NCBI GenBank assembly: GCA_963590415.1
Contig: CAVAPB010000007.1
Span: forward strand, 1 to 64,000
Direction of reading: 5' to 3'
Length of the DNA stretch: 64,000 nucleotides
Origin: Fimenecus sp963590415
GTDB lineage: Bacteria; Bacillota; Clostridia; Oscillospirales; Acutalibacteraceae
How positions within the stretch are numbered: position 1 is the stretch's first letter; the number at the start of each line of letters is the position of its first letter. Under the pieces are notes generated by a model. It did no database searches. It was not told where the DNA came from and was given only the letters and a program-made list of their open reading frames with translations. Positions 61,704 to 64,000 of the stretch are shown one piece after another. The position numbers were made by a program, and so were the translations under genes.

Positions 61704-63374
61704 ATGAACAACGGTTGGTACAAGGAAATGGCGGTTTACCAGATTTGGTGCAGAAGCTTCAAGGACGGTAACGGAGACGGCATAGGCGACCTTTACGGCG
61801 TGCTTGAAAAGCTCGACTACATAAAGAGCCTCGGCGTTGACGCCATCTGGTTTTCGCCCATCTACCCCTCCCCGCTTGCGGACTACGGCTATGACATTTC
61901 CGACTACAAGGACATCGCCGAGGAATACGGCGGACTTGAAATGTTCAAAAAGGTTCTCGACGAGGCTCACAAGAGAGGACTTAAGGTCATAATGGACCTT
62001 GTTGTTAATCACACCTCCGACGAGCACGAGTGGTTCAAGGAGAGCAAAAAGGGTAAAGACAATCCTTATCACGACTATTATTTCTGGAGAAAAGGCAAGG
62101 GTAAAAACGGCAAAAAGCCGCCCAACAACTGGCTTTCGACCTTTGAAGGCGGAGCGTGGGAGTATGTGCCCGAAATCGACGAATATTATCTCCATGTTTT
62201 TGCGAAAAAACAGCCCGACCTAAACATGGATAACCCCAAGGTCCGTGAAGAGGTAAAATCAATTATGAGATTTTGGCTCGATATGGGCGTTGACGGCTTC
62301 CGTGAGGATGTTATCACATTCATTTCAAAGAAAGAGGGCTTGCCCAACGGCTTCCCGCTTCCGATTGCAACGGGAATTGAGCACTACAAAAAGGGTCCTC
62401 ATATTCACGAATACTTAAAGGAATTCCGCCACGATGTCATTGACAAGTACGACTGCTTCGTTGTCGGCGAGTCTCCGATGTCAAATTCCAAGGACTGCAT
62501 TGAGTTCACGGCGGGCGACGATCCCGAGCTTGATATGATGATAGGCTTCGATCATATGCAGGCGGACTGCTTTATGACCGATACGATAGCAACGCCTTTC
62601 AACCTGCGCAAGCTCAAAAAAGCCTTTACGCACTGGCAAAAGGACCTTTACGGTGTTGCGTGGAACGCACTTTATCTTGAAAACCACGACCATCCGAGGA
62701 TAATCAGCCGCTACGGCAACGAAAAGTTCAGAAGAGAGAGCGGCACAATGCTTGCGACAGCCTGCTTTATGCAGTCGGGCACGCCGTTTATCTATCAGGG
62801 TCAGGAAATCGGTATGCTCAACAACCATCTTGACGACATAAATCAGTTCAAGGATGTTGTTACATTTAACAATCAGAAGCTTTTTGCAAAATTCGGCATA
62901 AAGGGCAAGCGTTATCTTGACATTGCCAACAAGACGAGCCGTGAGAATTCCCGTACTCCCGTTCAGTGGGATTCAAGCAAATATGCAGGCTTCTCGACCG
63001 CAGAGCCTTGGTTCGGCGTAAACCCGAATTACAGGGAAATAAATGTGGAAAACGAGGAAAAAGACCCCAACTCAATCCTCAACTTCTACCGTAAACTCTT
63101 AAAAGTAAGAAAAGAAAACAAGATTATCATTTACGGCGATTATAAGGAGCATTTCCCCGACAGCGATGTAATCTACTGCTATGAGCGCAATTACGAGGGC
63201 AAGCGTGCGCTTGTTGTCTGCTCGTTCTCGGACGAAACCTTTACCTTCCACGCACCCGAGGAATTCGATTTGACAAAAGGTAAGATAATCCTTTGCAACT
63301 ACGAAAACCCCGAATCAAAACGGGGCGTATGTGCGCTTCGTCCGTATGAGGCAAGAGTGTATCTTTATGAGTAA
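61704..63374 (+). CDS. Glycoside hydrolase family 13 alpha-glucosidase
   Basis: 556-residue cytoplasmic GH13 enzyme of the oligo-1,6-glucosidase or alpha-glucosidase group. Conserved regions are DLVVNHTSDEH (98-108), GFRED with nucleophile D202, VGES with acid/base E256, and NHD (327-329). No signal peptide is present, so it should cleave imported malto- or isomalto-oligosaccharides. No sugar transporter is nearby. It overlaps the ybaK-like gene by 8 bp. Confidence 0.95.
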   Translation: MNNGWYKEMAVYQIWCRSFKDGNGDGIGDLYGVLEKLDYIKSLGVDAIWFSPIYPSPLADYGYDISDYKDIAEEYGGLEMFKKVLDEAHKRGLKVIMDLVVNHTSDEHEWFKESKKGKDNPYHDYYFWRKGKGKNGKKPPNNWLSTFEGGAWEYVPEIDEYYLHVFAKKQPDLNMDNPKVREEVKSIMRFWLDMGVDGFREDVITFISKKEGLPNGFPLPIATGIEHYKKGPHIHEYLKEFRHDVIDKYDCFVVGESPMSNSKDCIEFTAGDDPELDMMIGFDHMQADCFMTDTIATPFNLRKLKKAFTHWQKDLYGVAWNALYLENHDHPRIISRYGNEKFRRESGTMLATACFMQSGTPFIYQGQEIGMLNNHLDDINQFKDVVTFNNQKLFAKFGIKGKRYLDIANKTSRENSRTPVQWDSSKYAGFSTAEPWFGVNPNYREINVENEEKDPNSILNFYRKLLKVRKENKIIIYGDYKEHFPDSDVIYCYERNYEGKRALVVCSFSDETFTFHAPEEFDLTKGKIILCNYENPESKRGVCALRPYEARVYLYE

Positions 63375-63858
63375 AAAAGAGATTAAAACAAACGTAATGC
63401 GTATTCTCGACAGGGAGAAGGTCGATTACACCCCGCATTTTTATGAGCATGAGGAGGGCGTTGCCGTTGACGGCGTAAGCGTTGCGAAAATGCTCTCACA
63501 GGACCCCGAAAGGGTGTTCAAGACCCTTGTGTTACAGGGAAAGTCGAAAAACTTTTATGTGTTTGTAATCCCCGTTGAAAAGGAACTCGACCTAAAGCTC
63601 TGTGCGGCGGCGGTCGGCGAAAAATCGGTCGAGATGATACATGTAAAGGACATCAACAAAATAACGGGATATATAAGAGGCGGTTGCAGTCCCGTCGGAA
63701 TGAAAAAGCAGTTTGCGACCGTGCTTGACTCCTCTGCCGAGGATAAGGAAACCGTTACCGTAAGCGGCGGAAAAATCGGCACGCAGGTCGAGCTATCCCC
63801 GTCGGAGCTTTTACGGCTCACTCACGCAAAATACGCCGATATTACAACAAAACAGTAA
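63367..63858 (+). CDS. ybaK: Cys-tRNA(Pro)/aminoacyl-tRNA deacylase YbaK
   Basis: 163-residue editing protein of the YbaK/EbsC family, which removes cysteine or other wrong amino acids from tRNA-Pro. Motifs are VFKTLVLQGKSKNFYVFVIP (about 52-71) with the conserved Lys, and GYIRGGCSPVGMKKQF. The ATG at 63367 lies inside the end of the glucosidase gene, so the two are coupled; the functions are unrelated. Confidence 0.93.
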   Translation: MSKKEIKTNVMRILDREKVDYTPHFYEHEEGVAVDGVSVAKMLSQDPERVFKTLVLQGKSKNFYVFVIPVEKELDLKLCAAAVGEKSVEMIHVKDINKITGYIRGGCSPVGMKKQFATVLDSSAEDKETVTVSGGKIGTQVELSPSELLRLTHAKYADITTKQ

Positions 63859-63863
63859 CAGCA

Positions 63864-63902
63864 AAAAAGCAACGGAAAACCAAATCTTTCCATTGCTTTT
63901 AA
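63864..63902. terminator. Intrinsic terminator between convergent genes
   Basis: AAAAGCAACGGAAA pairs with TTTCCATTGCTTTT with one mismatch, flanked by A and T runs. It serves ybaK on the plus strand and perhaps the converging gene on the minus strand. Confidence 0.75.
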
Positions 63903-63926
63903 TTTTCTTAACATTTCTTCGGCTTA

Positions 63927-64000
63927 TCAGCCCTCGTAATCGTCCTCGTTTTCCCAGTTATGGAAAACCTCCTGAATGTCGTCGTTATCATCGAACATTT
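63927..64000 (-). CDS. C-terminus of a probable YebC/PmpR-family regulator (partial)
   Basis: Only the last 23 or so codons are in the window. They read MFDDNDDIQEVFHNWENEDD then Tyr-Glu-Gly and TGA. The DNDDIQEVFHNWE ending matches the DDDVQNVYxN tail of YebC proteins, which act in translation elongation at proline runs or in regulation. Too short to be certain. Confidence 0.65.
   Translation of the reverse strand, partial: MFDDNDDIQEVFHNWENEDDYEG

Noticed and set aside
1..64000. tRNA, rRNA or other housekeeping RNA genes
   Set aside because: Gaps between genes are short, and none held a recognisable cloverleaf or conserved RNA apart from the ZTP aptamer.

Overview
This window looks like chromosome from a gut-type Clostridia bacterium, probably of the Ruminococcaceae/Oscillospiraceae kind. 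The grounds are Firmicutes-style promoters and strong AGGAGG ribosome sites, a nine-gene V-type ATPase operon, SpoIID and a YabM/MazG/RqcP cluster as in spore formers, a BspA-like leucine-rich-repeat protein with SLH domains, and short intergenic hairpin repeats. The taxonomic call is inference; no rRNA or marker gene settles it. I see no prophage, insertion sequence, CRISPR array or tRNA.

Layout. 1-4104: purE-purC-purF-purM (minus strand) behind a consensus promoter and a ZTP riboswitch whose 3' end forms a terminator; purF appears to lack its glutaminase catalytic residues. 4180-5219: azlCD amino-acid exporter. 5342-9804: TetR regulator, MMPL/RND transporter and lipoprotein with twin palindromic operators. 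9907-12133: flavodoxin/ferredoxin and SDR oxidoreductase opposite a TetR regulator. 12280-14407: cytidylate-kinase-like protein, rqcP, HU, mazG. 14430-24026: yabM-like flippase, then a housekeeping run transcribed recJ, relA/spoT, dtd, MBL hydrolase, hemZ, uridine-kinase-like.

24193-33256: surface polysaccharide genes: a CapD-like dehydratase on the plus strand facing a minus-strand run LCP ligase, rfbA, rfbD, rfbB, rfbC and three family-2 glycosyltransferases, behind one consensus promoter (TTGACA-17-TATAAT). These should make dTDP-rhamnose, assemble a rhamnose-containing glycan and attach it to the wall. 33523-34845: glnA.

34846-41076 is the accessory stretch. It holds a 302-bp inverted-repeat element, a DUF2089-type regulator, and a compact module: an XRE repressor gene, two matched palindromic operators, and a divergent DUF2971 gene translationally coupled (ATGA) to a 1116-residue LRR/SLH surface protein. 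This is the best candidate for an undescribed system.

41077-52525: EamA permease, exonuclease III, an unknown membrane protein with a HAD-IIA phosphatase, spoIID, citrate synthase, an unknown membrane protein, an AEC transporter, holB, ricT, a 56-residue 2[4Fe-4S] ferredoxin, and a Fur-family regulator with a putative heavy-metal exporter. 52842-61424: V-ATPase operon in the order G, C, I, K, F, E, A, B, D. 61704-64000: GH13 glucosidase, YbaK-type deacylase, and the 3' end of a probable YebC gene.
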